The notes below the pieces were generated by a model. That model ran no database searches. It saw nothing but the letters and a program-made list of their open reading frames with translations, and was not told the origin of the DNA. From the NCBI RefSeq assembly GCF_014905555.1, contig NZ_BNGS01000008.1:124001-188000 (forward strand): a stretch of DNA of 64,000 nt, in the 5' to 3' direction. Position numbers and translations under genes: made by a program. Origin of the DNA: Streptomyces sp. Y2F8-2 (GTDB lineage: Bacteria > Actinomycetota > Actinomycetes > Streptomycetales > Streptomycetaceae). This document shows positions 1 to 8,068 of the stretch, piece after piece. The stretch's first letter is position 1. Each line of letters opens with the position of its first letter.

Positions 1-429
1 CTGGGCGGCGGGCACCGGGCGCTCGGTGGCGGGCTCAGCCGTGCGAGGGTCTTCGAACGGTTCGCCGTCCGTGGGCCGTGCTCCGGGCCGCGGCGGTCGT
101 ACCCTGCGGCGGCGCGCCGGGGCCGCCGACGTGCCGTATCCGACCAGCACGTTCCCGGACGACTCCGCCGCGGGCTCCGCGGAAGCGCCTACGGCGACCG
201 TCAACAGCGGTGCCCCGACCGGCAGTTCCGTGCCCTCCTCGCCATAGCGGGCCGTGACCACACCGCCGTAGGGGCAGGGCACCTCGACCATCGCCTTGGC
301 CGTCTCCACCTCGACGACCGGCTGGTCGACCGCGACGACATCCCCGACCTGCACCAGCCAGCGGACGATCTCGGCCTCGGTCAGTCCCTCCCCGAGGTCC
401 GGCAGCCTGAACTCCAGCACCTGGGCCAT
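1..429 (-). CDS. bkdC: Branched-chain 2-oxoacid dehydrogenase E2 (lipoyl acyltransferase), N-terminal part
   Basis: The open minus-strand frame starts at ATG 429 and runs off the left window edge, so only the first 143 residues are visible. They form a complete lipoyl domain (residues 1-80) with DLGEGLTEAEIVRW and the lipoylation motif ETAKAM, whose lysine is residue 45. A basic, Pro/Ala-rich linker follows, as expected before the peripheral-subunit-binding and acyltransferase domains that lie outside the window. The E2 core moves the acyl group from E1 to CoA in branched-chain amino acid catabolism, which also supplies starter units for branched fatty acids. The ATG overlaps the TGA of the upstream E1 beta gene (ATGA), so translation is probably coupled. 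E2 of pyruvate dehydrogenase is an alternative, but the E1 alpha/beta partners favour the branched-chain enzyme. Confidence 0.9.
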   Translation of the reverse strand, partial: MAQVLEFRLPDLGEGLTEAEIVRWLVQVGDVVAVDQPVVEVETAKAMVEVPCPYGGVVTARYGEEGTELPVGAPLLTVAVGASAEPAAESSGNVLVGYGTSAAPARRRRVRPPRPGARPTDGEPFEDPRTAEPATERPVPAAQ

Positions 430-1433
430 CAGCTCTCCGCCTCCCACTGCAGGCGCCCCACGGCGTCCAGGATCCGGTCGACGCCCGGCAGGTGGTGGCG
501 CTCCAGCATCGGCGGCGGATACGGGATGTCGAACCCGGCCACCCGCAGCACCGGCGCCTCCAGATAGTGGAAGCATCGCTCCGTGATGCGCGCGGCGATC
601 TCCCCTCCGGGACCGCCGAACCCGTTCGACTCGTGCACCACCACGGCCCGGCCCGTGCGGCGCACGGACGCGGTCACCGTCTCGTCGTCGAACGGCACCA
701 GGGACCGCAGGTCCACGACTTCGAGGTCCCAGCCCTCGGCGCGCGCCGCCTCGGCCGCCTCCAGGCACACCGGCAACGACGGACCGTACGTGATCAGCGT
801 GGCGCTCCGGCCCGGGCGCCGCACCACCGCACGGCCTATCGGCTCGACGGCCTCGGGCGCCTCGGGGTTCCAGGTGTCCTTGGACCAGTACAGCCGCTTG
901 GGTTCCAGGAAGACGACCGGGTCGTCAGAGGCGATCGCGGCCCGCAGCAGCCCGTAGGCGTCGGCGACGGTCGCCGGCGTGACGACGTGGAGGCCCGGAG
1001 TCGCCATGTAGTACGCCTCGGAGGAGTCACTGTGGTGCTCCACACCGCCGATGCCTCCCCCGTAGGGAACGCGGACGGTGATCGGCAGCGGCATCGCGCC
1101 ACGGGTCCGGTTGCGCATACGCGCGACATGGCTGACCAGTTGCTCGAACGCGGGGTACGCGAACGCGTCGAACTGCATCTCGACGACCGGCCTGAGGCCG
1201 TACATCGCCATGCCTACGGCCGTGCCGAGGATGCCTGCCTCGGCGAGCGGCGTGTCCGTGCAGCGGTCGTCGCCGAACTCCTTGGCGAGCCCGTCGGTGA
1301 CGCGGAAGACACCGCCGAGTGTGCCGACGTCCTCGCCCATGACGTGTACGGACGCATCGGCCGCCATGGCGTCGCGGAGCGCGCGCGTCAGGGCCTGGGC
1401 CATGGTGGCCGGCTTGAGGGCCACGGTCGTCAT
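429..1433 (-). CDS. bkdB: Branched-chain 2-oxoacid dehydrogenase E1 beta subunit
   Basis: This 334-residue protein has the transketolase-like pyrimidine-binding domain in its N-terminal half (MGEDVGTLGGVFRVTDGL, DTPLAEAGILGTAVG, EMQFDAFAYPAFEQLVSHVA) and a transketolase C-terminal domain from about residue 200. With E1 alpha it forms the alpha2beta2 thiamine-diphosphate decarboxylase that acts on the oxoacids of Val, Leu and Ile. It starts at ATG 1433, overlapping the TGA of the E1 alpha gene, and its own TGA overlaps the E2 start. The three genes therefore form one tightly coupled operon. The length is normal for the family. Confidence 0.95.
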   Translation of the reverse strand: MTTVALKPATMAQALTRALRDAMAADASVHVMGEDVGTLGGVFRVTDGLAKEFGDDRCTDTPLAEAGILGTAVGMAMYGLRPVVEMQFDAFAYPAFEQLVSHVARMRNRTRGAMPLPITVRVPYGGGIGGVEHHSDSSEAYYMATPGLHVVTPATVADAYGLLRAAIASDDPVVFLEPKRLYWSKDTWNPEAPEAVEPIGRAVVRRPGRSATLITYGPSLPVCLEAAEAARAEGWDLEVVDLRSLVPFDDETVTASVRRTGRAVVVHESNGFGGPGGEIAARITERCFHYLEAPVLRVAGFDIPYPPPMLERHHLPGVDRILDAVGRLQWEAES

Positions 1434-2575
1434 CGCCCGGCTCCTTCCGGTCCCGCGGCCTCCGCGTCCAGCTCCGCCCGCAACTGGGCTTCCTGCTCCA
1501 TCAGTTGGGAGGTGGGCTCGGCGTACACGTGCGCGAAGAGGTCCCTCGGGTCGAGCGCCGGGTCCTGGTTCATGCGCGTGCGCAGGTCGGCGGCCATGGC
1601 CTCGGCGTCCTCGCGCGCGGCCCGCATCCCGTCCTCGTGGAGCAGTCCGCGGTCCGTCAACTCCCGCTCCAGCAGCACGATCGGGTCGTGGTCGCGCCAG
1701 GCCTCGACCTCGGCGTCGGCGCGGTAGCGGGTCGCGTCGTCGGCGTTCGTGTGCGCGTCGAGGCGGTACGTCACCGCCTCGACGAGCGTGGGGCCTCCGC
1801 CCGCGCGCGCGTGCGCCACGGCGTCGGCCAGCACCTCGTGCACCGCGGCGGCGTCGTTGCCGTCGACCAGGCGGCCCGGCATGCCGTAGCCGACGGCCTT
1901 GTGGGCGAGGGAGGGCGCCGCGGTCTGCTTGGCGAGCGGGACGGAGATCGCGAAGCCGTTGTTCTGGACGAGGAAGACGACCGGTGCCTGCCAGACCGCG
2001 GCGAAGTTCAGGGCCTCGTGGAAGTCGCCCTCGCTGGTGCCGCCGTCACCGACCAGGGCGAGCGCCACCACGTCGTCGCCCTTCAGGCGTGCGGCGTGGG
2101 CGAGGCCCACGGCGTGCGGCAACTGGGTGGCGAGCGGGGTGCACAGGGGCGCCACGCGGTGCTCGTAGGGGTCGTAGCCGGTGTGCCAGTCGCCGCGCAG
2201 CAGGGTCAGGGCCTGGACGGGGTCGACGCCGCGGGCGACGGCGGCGAGCGTGTCGCGGTAGCTGGGGAAGAGCCAGTCGCGTTCCTGCAGGACGAGCGCC
2301 GCGGCGACCTGGCAGGCCTCCTGCCCGGTGCTGGAGGGGTAGACGGCCAGGCGGCCCTGCTTGGTCAGCGCCGTCGCCTGCGCGTTGTACCGGCGTCCGC
2401 GCACCAGCTCGGCGTACAGCCGGCGCAGCAGCTCAGGGTCGGCCTTGGCGGCGGCCTCGGTGCCGAGGACGCGGTACGGCCGCGCGTCGGGCAGCAGCGG
2501 TGCGGGATCGGTACGGGGCTGCCAGGCGGGCGGCGGGGTCGGCCGGTAGGCACCCCGCTGCTCCATGACCGTCAT
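1430..2575 (-). CDS. bkdA: Branched-chain 2-oxoacid dehydrogenase E1 alpha subunit
   Basis: First gene of the bkd operon, 381 residues when started at ATG 2575 (MTVMEQRGAYRP). That start is chosen because GAGGAGGTGCC lies just upstream; the more distal start at 2632 would translate through this ribosome site. The thiamine-diphosphate motif GDGGTSEGDFHEALNFA followed by VFLVQNN is intact, and RLDAHTNADDATRYR matches the phosphorylation-loop region of E1 alpha. It binds ThDP and decarboxylates branched-chain 2-oxoacids. A PaaR-like 14-bp palindrome lies 60 bp upstream of the start, so the operon may be TetR-regulated as well as Lrp-regulated. Confidence 0.94.
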   Translation of the reverse strand: MTVMEQRGAYRPTPPPAWQPRTDPAPLLPDARPYRVLGTEAAAKADPELLRRLYAELVRGRRYNAQATALTKQGRLAVYPSSTGQEACQVAAALVLQERDWLFPSYRDTLAAVARGVDPVQALTLLRGDWHTGYDPYEHRVAPLCTPLATQLPHAVGLAHAARLKGDDVVALALVGDGGTSEGDFHEALNFAAVWQAPVVFLVQNNGFAISVPLAKQTAAPSLAHKAVGYGMPGRLVDGNDAAAVHEVLADAVAHARAGGGPTLVEAVTYRLDAHTNADDATRYRADAEVEAWRDHDPIVLLERELTDRGLLHEDGMRAAREDAEAMAADLRTRMNQDPALDPRDLFAHVYAEPTSQLMEQEAQLRAELDAEAAGPEGAGR

Positions 2576-2634
2576 GACGGCACCTCCTCGTGGGAGCGGC
2601 TTCAGGCGCGCCACGGGAGTGATGCGCCTCACCT

Positions 2635-2648
2635 ACCGATTGTTCGGT
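2635..2648. promoter_or_regulatory. PaaR-like TetR operator in the bkd/lrp intergenic region
   Basis: The palindrome ACCGATTGTTCGGT has perfect 5-bp arms ACCGA/TCGGT around TTGT. It differs from the two other copies in this window (5479-5492 and 10397-10410) only in the central bases. It lies upstream of bkdA on the minus strand and of the Lrp gene on the plus strand. Operator function is inferred from the repeated occurrence and the TetR gene nearby. Confidence 0.6.
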
Positions 2649-2711
2649 CGACAGCACATTTTGGCTACAGGCCCCTCCAGGCTGTGGACAAACGGTTCTC
2701 CACACCCTGAG

Positions 2712-2730
2712 ATGGACGCAGTACGTCCAT
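2712..2730. promoter_or_regulatory. Inverted repeat in front of the Lrp/AsnC gene (probable operator)
   Basis: A perfect 7-bp inverted repeat ATGGACG, 5-bp spacer, CGTCCAT sits 20 bp upstream of the chosen Lrp start. Lrp/AsnC proteins bind imperfect palindromes of about this size in their own promoters, so autoregulation and control of bkd is the likely role. A perfect-match DnaA box on the minus strand (2683-2691) lies close by. Confidence 0.5.
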
Positions 2731-2749
2731 GGTAGAGAGGCGGGGGTAC

Positions 2750-3250
2750 ATGGCATCTGAACAAATGGCCGAGCCCGCGGAGCACAGTCCCGTTCCGTCG
2801 TCCCCGCGCCCCCTCGACGCCATCGACCGGGACATCCTGCAACTGCTCCAGGCGGACGGCCGTGCCTCCATACGGGCGGTCGCCGAGCGCGTCCACGTCT
2901 CACGCGCCAACGCCTACGCGCGGATCAACCGGCTCATCGAGGACGGGGTGATCCGCGGCTTCGGGGCCCGCGTCAACCACGAGCGCGCCGGTCAGGGCAC
3001 ATCGGCCTACATCACCCTGAAAATCGTCCAGAACTCCTGGCGCACCGTCCACGAACAGCTGCGCAGGCTTCCCGGCGCCGCCCACATCGCCCTGGTGGGC
3101 GGCGATTTCGACGTCCTGCTGCTGGTGCACACACCGGACAACCGGGCGCTGCGCGAGCTGGTCCTCACCCGGCTCCAGGCGATCCCCGAAGTGCTCAGCA
3201 CGCGCACACTGCTGGTGTTCGAGGAGGAGGACGTGGAGCCGGAGGGCTAG
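2750..3250 (+). CDS. Lrp/AsnC-family transcriptional regulator, divergent to bkd
   Basis: A 166-residue regulator with an N-terminal winged helix-turn-helix (LDAIDRDILQLLQADGRASIRAVAERVHVSRANAYARINRL) and a C-terminal RAM/AsnC ligand-binding domain ending in STRTLLVFEEEDVE. ATG 2750 is preferred over the in-frame ATG 2729 because GAGAGGCGGGGG precedes it and the earlier ATG lies inside a palindrome. It is transcribed divergently from the branched-chain oxoacid dehydrogenase operon, the usual arrangement for Lrp-type BkdR activators that sense branched-chain amino acids. The specific ligand is inferred from context only. Confidence 0.9.
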   Translation: MASEQMAEPAEHSPVPSSPRPLDAIDRDILQLLQADGRASIRAVAERVHVSRANAYARINRLIEDGVIRGFGARVNHERAGQGTSAYITLKIVQNSWRTVHEQLRRLPGAAHIALVGGDFDVLLLVHTPDNRALRELVLTRLQAIPEVLSTRTLLVFEEEDVEPEG

Positions 3251-3251
3251 G

Positions 3252-3290
3252 TCTTTCGTTTGGATCAGGTCGTCTGTCAAACCGAAAAGG
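3252..3290. terminator. Weak hairpin between convergent lrp and tetR genes
   Basis: An imperfect inverted repeat (CTTTCG-TTTG ... CAAACCGAAAAG) fills the gap between two convergent genes and could serve both as a terminator. The stem has a bulge and a long loop. Confidence 0.3.
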
Positions 3291-3295
3291 CGCGT

Positions 3296-3886
3296 TCAGG
3301 ACTCCTTGCGGAGCCCGCCGAAGGCCAGCCGCACGACCGCGTCGGCCACTTCCCGCTCGCCCATCCCGCGGCCGTCGGGCCGGTACCACTCCACGATCGA
3401 GTTGATCATCCCGAAGACGAGCCGCGTGGCGAGCCGCACCTCCACGTCGCCGCGCACGTCCCCGTCGGCGGCGGCCGCCTTGAGCAGCTCGGCGACCCGG
3501 TGGTCGAACTCACGGCGCCGCTCCAGCGCCCACCGCTCGGTGCCGGTGTTGCCGCGCACCCGCAGCAGCAGCGTCACATACGGCAGTTCGGCGGTGAGCA
3601 CCTCGACCATGCGCCTGACGACGTACTCCAGCCGCTCCACCGGGCGCCCCTCGCGCGCGTGCTCCTCGTCGAGGATCCCGAACAGGCCGTCCAGGGCGCG
3701 GCTGACGGCGCGGCGCAGCAGCTCCTCCTTGCCGGCGACGTGGTGGTAGATCGACGACTTGGAGATGCCCGCCGCCTTGGACAGGTGCTCCATGGAGGTG
3801 CCGTCGTAGCCGCGCTCGTTGAAGACCTGCACCGCGACGGAGAGCAGGCTCTCCGGGGTGTACGTGTCGCGCTTGGCGGTGGTCAT
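3296..3886 (-). CDS. TetR-family regulator, candidate PaaR
   Basis: A 196-residue protein started at ATG 3886 (MTTAKRDTYTPESLL), where the ATG overlaps the TGA of paaH (ATGA); longer starts would run into paaH. Residues 10-55 are a TetR helix-turn-helix (LLSVAVQVFNERGYDGTSMEHLSKAAGISKSSIYHHVAGKEELL). The C-terminal domain has the helical ligand-binding shape seen in regulators of acyl-CoA pathways. It is co-transcribed with paaH and faces three matching palindromes in this window, so it is the best candidate repressor of the paa and perhaps bkd genes, with phenylacetyl-CoA as likely effector. The function is inferred; PaaR of other actinobacteria is the model. Confidence 0.85.
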   Translation of the reverse strand: MTTAKRDTYTPESLLSVAVQVFNERGYDGTSMEHLSKAAGISKSSIYHHVAGKEELLRRAVSRALDGLFGILDEEHAREGRPVERLEYVVRRMVEVLTAELPYVTLLLRVRGNTGTERWALERRREFDHRVAELLKAAAADGDVRGDVEVRLATRLVFGMINSIVEWYRPDGRGMGEREVADAVVRLAFGGLRKES

Positions 3887-5397
3887 GAGGTGCCCTCCCG
3901 CTTCTCGGAGGCGTACGCGTGGCGGTACAGCGCGAGGGACGGGGCGTACCGTCCGGAGGGGTCGCGCAGGTGCAGGTCGTCCAGGACGTCGTAGGCCCAG
4001 CCGCGGCCGAGCCTGCGGCTCCACTCGAAGGGGCCGAGGGGGTAGTTGACGCCGAGACGCATCGCGGTGTCGATGTCCTCCTCGGTGGCCACGCCCTTGG
4101 CGACGGCGTCGTGCGCGAGGTCGATGATGCGGGCCACCGTGCGGGCGACGATCATGCCGGGCACGTCCCCGATGACGCTGACGTCCTTGCCGAGCGCCTG
4201 GAAGAGCCCGGTCGCCTCGGCCAGGGTCTGCGCGGAGGTGTCCTGGGAGGCTGACAGGGCGATGCGGGTCGCCCTGCGGTAGTCGAGCGCCAGGTCGAAG
4301 TAGACGACGTCGCGGAACTCCACGGAGGTCTGCCCGTCGGCGAGGACGAGCTGGCCGCCGCTCGGCAGTACCAGGCGGGTGCCGTGGTCCTCGTCCTCCT
4401 CACGGACCCCGATACCCGCCTCCCGGATCAGCGCGAGCAGCTCGGAGGCGGGGCCGAGGTCGCCCTCGGCGACCACGTACGAGGGTGCCTCCGCCTTCTC
4501 CGCGGTGTGCGGTTCGGGCCGCTCGGCGCCGTCCGCGTAGTCGTACCAGCCGCGTCCGCTCTTGCGGCCGAGCCGGCCCGACTCGACCAGCCGCCGCTGC
4601 GCGAGCGAGGGCGTGAAGCGCACGTCCTGGAAGAAGGACTCCCACACGGAGCGGGTGACGGATTCGTTGACGTCCTGCCCGATCAGGTCGGTCAGCTCGA
4701 AGGCGCCCATCCGGAAGCCGCCCGACTCGCGCAGCACGGCGTCGATGGTGGCCGGGTCGGAGGCCTGCGCCTCGTACACCGCGAACGCCTCGGCGTAGAA
4801 CGGCCGCGCGATGCGGTTGACGATGAAGCCGGGGGTGTCCGCGCAGGCGACGGGGGTCTTGCCCCAGGCGCGGGCCGTCTCGTACGCGCGCGTGGCCGAC
4901 GTCACGTCGGTGGCGAACCCGGAGACGACCTCGACCAGCGGCAGCAGCGGCGCCGGGTTGAAGAAGTGCAGCCCGACGAAGCGGCCCGGGCCCCTGAGGG
5001 CACCGCCGATCGCGGTAACGGACAGGGAGGAGGTGTTGGTGGCGAGCAGGCAGTCCTCGCCGACGATGTCCTCCAGCTCCCGGAACAGCTGCTGTTTCAC
5101 CTCGAGGCGTTCCAGGACCGCCTCCACCACGAGCGCGCAGTCCGCGAGCTCGGCCAGGCTCTCGGCGGGCAGGAGGCGGGCGAGTGCCGCGTCGCGCTCG
5201 GCGCCGGTGAGGCGGTCCTTCTCGACGAGCCGGTCGAGGCGCGCGCCGATCGCCGCGGCCGCCTCGCGGGCGCGGGCGGGGACGGCGTCGTACAGCCGCA
5301 CCGGGTGGCCCGCGACCAGCGCGACCTGGGCTATGCCCTGGCCCATGGTGCCGGTGCCCACGACGGCCACGGGGCTGCTGAGGTCGAGTGCTGTCAT
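3883..5397 (-). CDS. paaH: 3-hydroxyacyl-CoA dehydrogenase, PaaH type
   Basis: A 504-residue NAD-dependent dehydrogenase. The N-terminal Rossmann fold carries VVGTGTMGQGIAQVALVAGHPVRLYD (residues 11-36) and the catalytic-domain motifs LLATNTSSLSVT, GLHFFNPAPLLPLVEV and DTPGFIVNRIARPFY. A second C-terminal 3HCDH domain (GMIVARTVARIIDLAHDAV, LGVNYPLGPFEW) follows, which is the duplicated architecture and length typical of the phenylacetate-pathway enzyme. It oxidises 3-hydroxyadipyl-CoA to 3-oxoadipyl-CoA in that pathway. Its stop overlaps the TetR start, and it is divergent to paaN across a PaaR-like palindrome. A general butyryl-type hydroxyacyl-CoA dehydrogenase is the alternative. Confidence 0.88.
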   Translation of the reverse strand: MTALDLSSPVAVVGTGTMGQGIAQVALVAGHPVRLYDAVPARAREAAAAIGARLDRLVEKDRLTGAERDAALARLLPAESLAELADCALVVEAVLERLEVKQQLFRELEDIVGEDCLLATNTSSLSVTAIGGALRGPGRFVGLHFFNPAPLLPLVEVVSGFATDVTSATRAYETARAWGKTPVACADTPGFIVNRIARPFYAEAFAVYEAQASDPATIDAVLRESGGFRMGAFELTDLIGQDVNESVTRSVWESFFQDVRFTPSLAQRRLVESGRLGRKSGRGWYDYADGAERPEPHTAEKAEAPSYVVAEGDLGPASELLALIREAGIGVREEDEDHGTRLVLPSGGQLVLADGQTSVEFRDVVYFDLALDYRRATRIALSASQDTSAQTLAEATGLFQALGKDVSVIGDVPGMIVARTVARIIDLAHDAVAKGVATEEDIDTAMRLGVNYPLGPFEWSRRLGRGWAYDVLDDLHLRDPSGRYAPSLALYRHAYASEKREGTS

Positions 5398-5478
5398 GTG
5401 CGCGATCCTCCCGCACGGGGGTGTCCACGGATGCGGCGGACCCCCTTGTCCACAGATACGCCGGACACCCTTGTCCCG

Positions 5479-5492
5479 ACCGATCGTTCGGT
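5479..5492. promoter_or_regulatory. PaaR-like TetR operator between paaH and paaN
   Basis: ACCGATCGTTCGGT is a palindrome with arms ACCGA/TCGGT and an inner CG that fits ACCGnnCGnnCGGT. It lies about 80 bp from both divergent start codons, followed by TTACTCTAA. It is the exact reverse complement of the copy in front of paaA. A perfect DnaA-box match (5446-5454) lies 25 bp away. Confidence 0.7.
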
Positions 5493-5570
5493 TACTCTAA
5501 CCCTGTCCGGCTGTTCCTGCCCAGGTCACGAGCTCAAGGGAGAGCTCTCAAGACGAGGAGTTGGTCCCGC

Positions 5571-7262
5571 ATGGCCGCCGAACTCACCGCGCACCAGCTG
5601 ATCGCCCAGCACCGGCCCACCCTCGACCAGGCGCTGGAAGCGATCCGTACGCGCGCGTACTGGTCCCCCCACCCCGAGCACCCCAAGGCCTACGGGGAGC
5701 ACGGCAGCCTGGACGCCGCCGCGGGCAAGGCCGCCTTCGAGGCGCTCCTCGGCTCCCGCCTCGACCTCGGCCAGCCCGGCACGGACGACTTCACGGGCGG
5801 CGAGGTCTCCCCGTACGGCATCGAGCTGGGCATCACCTACCCGCACGCCGACATCGACGTACTGCTGCCCGCCATGCGCGCGGGTCAGAAGGCGTGGCGC
5901 GACGCGGGCGCGGAGATGCGTGCGATGGTGTGCCTGGAGATCCTCAAGCGCATCAGCGACCGGACGCACGAGTTCGCGCACGCGGTCATGCACACCAGCG
6001 GCCAGGCCTTCATGATGGCGTTCCAGGCGGGCGGCCCGCACGCACAGGACCGCGCCCTGGAGGCGGTGGCGTACGCGTACGCGGAGCAGGCCCGCACACC
6101 CGACACGGCGGAGTGGACCAAGCCCCAGGGCAAGCGCGACCCGCTGGCGCTGACCAAGACCTTCAAGGCCGTGCCGCGCGGTATCGCGCTGGTCATCGGC
6201 TGCAACACCTTCCCGACGTGGAACGGCTACCCGGGCCTGTTCGCCTCCCTCGCCACCGGCAACGCGGTGCTGGTCAAGCCACACCCGCGCGCGGTGCTGC
6301 CGCTCGCGCTCACCGTGCAGGCGGCCCGCCAGGTGCTCGCCGAGGCCGGTTTCGACCCGAACCTGGTGGCGCTGGCCGCCGAGCGCCCCGGCGAGGGCAT
6401 CGCCAAGGCACTGGCCGTCCGCCCGGAGATCCGGATCATCGACTACACGGGCTCCACGGCGTTCGGCGACTGGCTGGAGGCCAACGCCCGCCAGGCCCAG
6501 GTCTACACGGAGAAGGCCGGCGTCAACACGGTGATCGTGGAGTCGACCGACAACTACAAGGGGATGCTGTCCAACCTGGCGTTCTCCCTCTCGCTGTACA
6601 GCGGCCAGATGTGCACCACCCCGCAGAACCTGCTGATTCCCCGCGACGGCATCACCACCGACGACGGCCCGAAGTCGTACGACGAAGTGGTCGCCGACCT
6701 GGCGAAGGCGGTCGACGGCCTGCTGGGCGACGACGCGCGGGCGAACGCGCTGCTCGGCGCGATCGTGAACCCGGACGTCAAGGCGCGCCTGGAGGCGGCG
6801 GCCGGGCTCGGCGAGGTCGCCCTGGCCTCACGGGAGATCTCCAACCCGGAGTTCCCGAAGGCCGTCGTCCGCACCCCGGTCATCGTCAAGCTCGACGGCG
6901 CCAAGCCGGACGCCGAGGCCGCCTACATGAGCGAGTGCTTCGGCCCCGTCGCCTTCGCCGTCGCGGTGGACTCGGCGACGGACGCGGTGGAGCTGCTGCG
7001 GCGCACGATCAGGGACAAGGGCGCGATGACCGTGGGTGCGTACACCACCTCGGAGGAGGTCGAGCAGGCCGTCGAGGAGGTCTGTCTGGAGGAGTCCGCC
7101 CAGCTCTCGCTCAACCTGACCGGCGGGGTGTACGTCAACCAGACGGCCGCCTTCTCCGACTTCCACGGCTCGGGCGGAAACCCGGCGGCCAACGCGACCC
7201 TGTGCGACGGGGCGTTCGTGGCGAACCGCTTCCGGGTGGTGGAGGTGCGCCGGGAGTCGTAG
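5571..7262 (+). CDS. paaN: Phenylacetic acid degradation protein PaaN (aldehyde dehydrogenase family)
   Basis: A 563-residue aldehyde-dehydrogenase-fold protein starting at ATG 5571 (MAAELTAHQLIAQHRPTLDQ) behind GAGGAGTTGG. It has KAVPRGIALVIGCNTFPTWNGYPGLFASLATGNAVLVKPHP, IDYTGSTAFGDWLEANA, and the nucleophile region SLYSGQMCTTPQNLLIPRDGI with the catalytic cysteine, followed by a family C-terminal end (GSGGNPAANATLCDGAFVANRFRVVEVRRES). PaaN-type proteins are thought to oxidise the ring-opened semialdehyde of the oxepin-CoA route. It lacks the MaoC-like hydratase half of E. coli PaaZ, so hydrolysis of the oxepin ring would need another protein. It is divergent to paaH and shares its operator. 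Confidence 0.9.
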   Translation: MAAELTAHQLIAQHRPTLDQALEAIRTRAYWSPHPEHPKAYGEHGSLDAAAGKAAFEALLGSRLDLGQPGTDDFTGGEVSPYGIELGITYPHADIDVLLPAMRAGQKAWRDAGAEMRAMVCLEILKRISDRTHEFAHAVMHTSGQAFMMAFQAGGPHAQDRALEAVAYAYAEQARTPDTAEWTKPQGKRDPLALTKTFKAVPRGIALVIGCNTFPTWNGYPGLFASLATGNAVLVKPHPRAVLPLALTVQAARQVLAEAGFDPNLVALAAERPGEGIAKALAVRPEIRIIDYTGSTAFGDWLEANARQAQVYTEKAGVNTVIVESTDNYKGMLSNLAFSLSLYSGQMCTTPQNLLIPRDGITTDDGPKSYDEVVADLAKAVDGLLGDDARANALLGAIVNPDVKARLEAAAGLGEVALASREISNPEFPKAVVRTPVIVKLDGAKPDAEAAYMSECFGPVAFAVAVDSATDAVELLRRTIRDKGAMTVGAYTTSEEVEQAVEEVCLEESAQLSLNLTGGVYVNQTAAFSDFHGSGGNPAANATLCDGAFVANRFRVVEVRRES

Positions 7263-7276
7263 GCCCTGGCGACGGC

Positions 7277-8047
7277 TCAGGAGGATGCGCCCCCGGTCGC
7301 GCTCCAGTGGTACAGCGTCATGGCCACGCTGGTCGCGAGGTTGTAGCTGGAGACCTGGGGGCGCATCGGCAGGGACACCAGGTGGTCGGTGCGGGCGCGC
7401 AGCTCGGCGGAGAGGCCGGTGCGCTCGGAGCCGAACGCGAGCACGGCGTCGTCGGGGAGTTTCAGCCCGCGGATGTCGTCGCCCTCCGGGTCCAGCGCGA
7501 AGACCGGGCCGGACGGCAGCTCGGCCACGGTCAGCCGCTCCACGGCGGTCGCGAAGTGCAGCCCCGCCCCGCCGCGGACCACCGTGGGGTGCCAGGGGTC
7601 GAGTGTCCCGGTCGTGACCACCCCGGTCGCGCCGAAGCCGGCCGCCAGCCGGATCACGGCGCCCGCGTTGCCCAGGTTGCGGGGGTTGTCGAGGACGACG
7701 ACGGGGGCGGTGCGGGGCGTGCGCCGCAGCGTCTCCAGGTTGGCCTCGCGCGAGGGGCGCTCGGCGAGGGCCGCGACCCCGGTGGGGTGCGGGCGCGGTA
7801 CGAGGGTCCGGTACGCGGCGTCGGGGACCTCCGTCAGCAGCGTGTCCAGGGTGTCCCGTACGTCGGGGGCGAGCTCGTCGGCCAGGGCGAGTGCCGCACC
7901 CCGGTCGGTGGTCACGGCGACCGGCACCCGAGCGTGGAAGCGGGCCGCGTGCTTGAGCGCGTGGAAACCGTCGAGCAGCACGCAGGAGGCGGCGAGCCTG
8001 CGCCAGGTGGTCAGCGGGTCGGTGGCGCCGCGGGACGGGTCGGTCAT
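7277..8047 (-). CDS. SpoU/TrmH-family RNA 2'-O-methyltransferase
   Basis: A 256-residue SPOUT-class methyltransferase starting at ATG 8047. The three SpoU motifs are clear: VVVLDNPRNLGNAGAVIRLAAGFGA (motif 1), AVLAFGSERTGLS (motif 2) and LPMRPQVSSYNLATSVAMTLYHW (motif 3), which form the trefoil-knot SAM pocket. The N-terminal ~100 residues are a substrate-binding extension. The target RNA (rRNA or tRNA) cannot be told from sequence. It converges on paaN with a 14-bp gap and is followed upstream by the HTTM gene in the same direction. It is unrelated to the flanking catabolic genes by function. Confidence 0.9.
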   Translation of the reverse strand: MTDPSRGATDPLTTWRRLAASCVLLDGFHALKHAARFHARVPVAVTTDRGAALALADELAPDVRDTLDTLLTEVPDAAYRTLVPRPHPTGVAALAERPSREANLETLRRTPRTAPVVVLDNPRNLGNAGAVIRLAAGFGATGVVTTGTLDPWHPTVVRGGAGLHFATAVERLTVAELPSGPVFALDPEGDDIRGLKLPDDAVLAFGSERTGLSAELRARTDHLVSLPMRPQVSSYNLATSVAMTLYHWSATGGASS

Positions 8048-8068
8048 GCTGTGCAGCCTACGTGCGGC

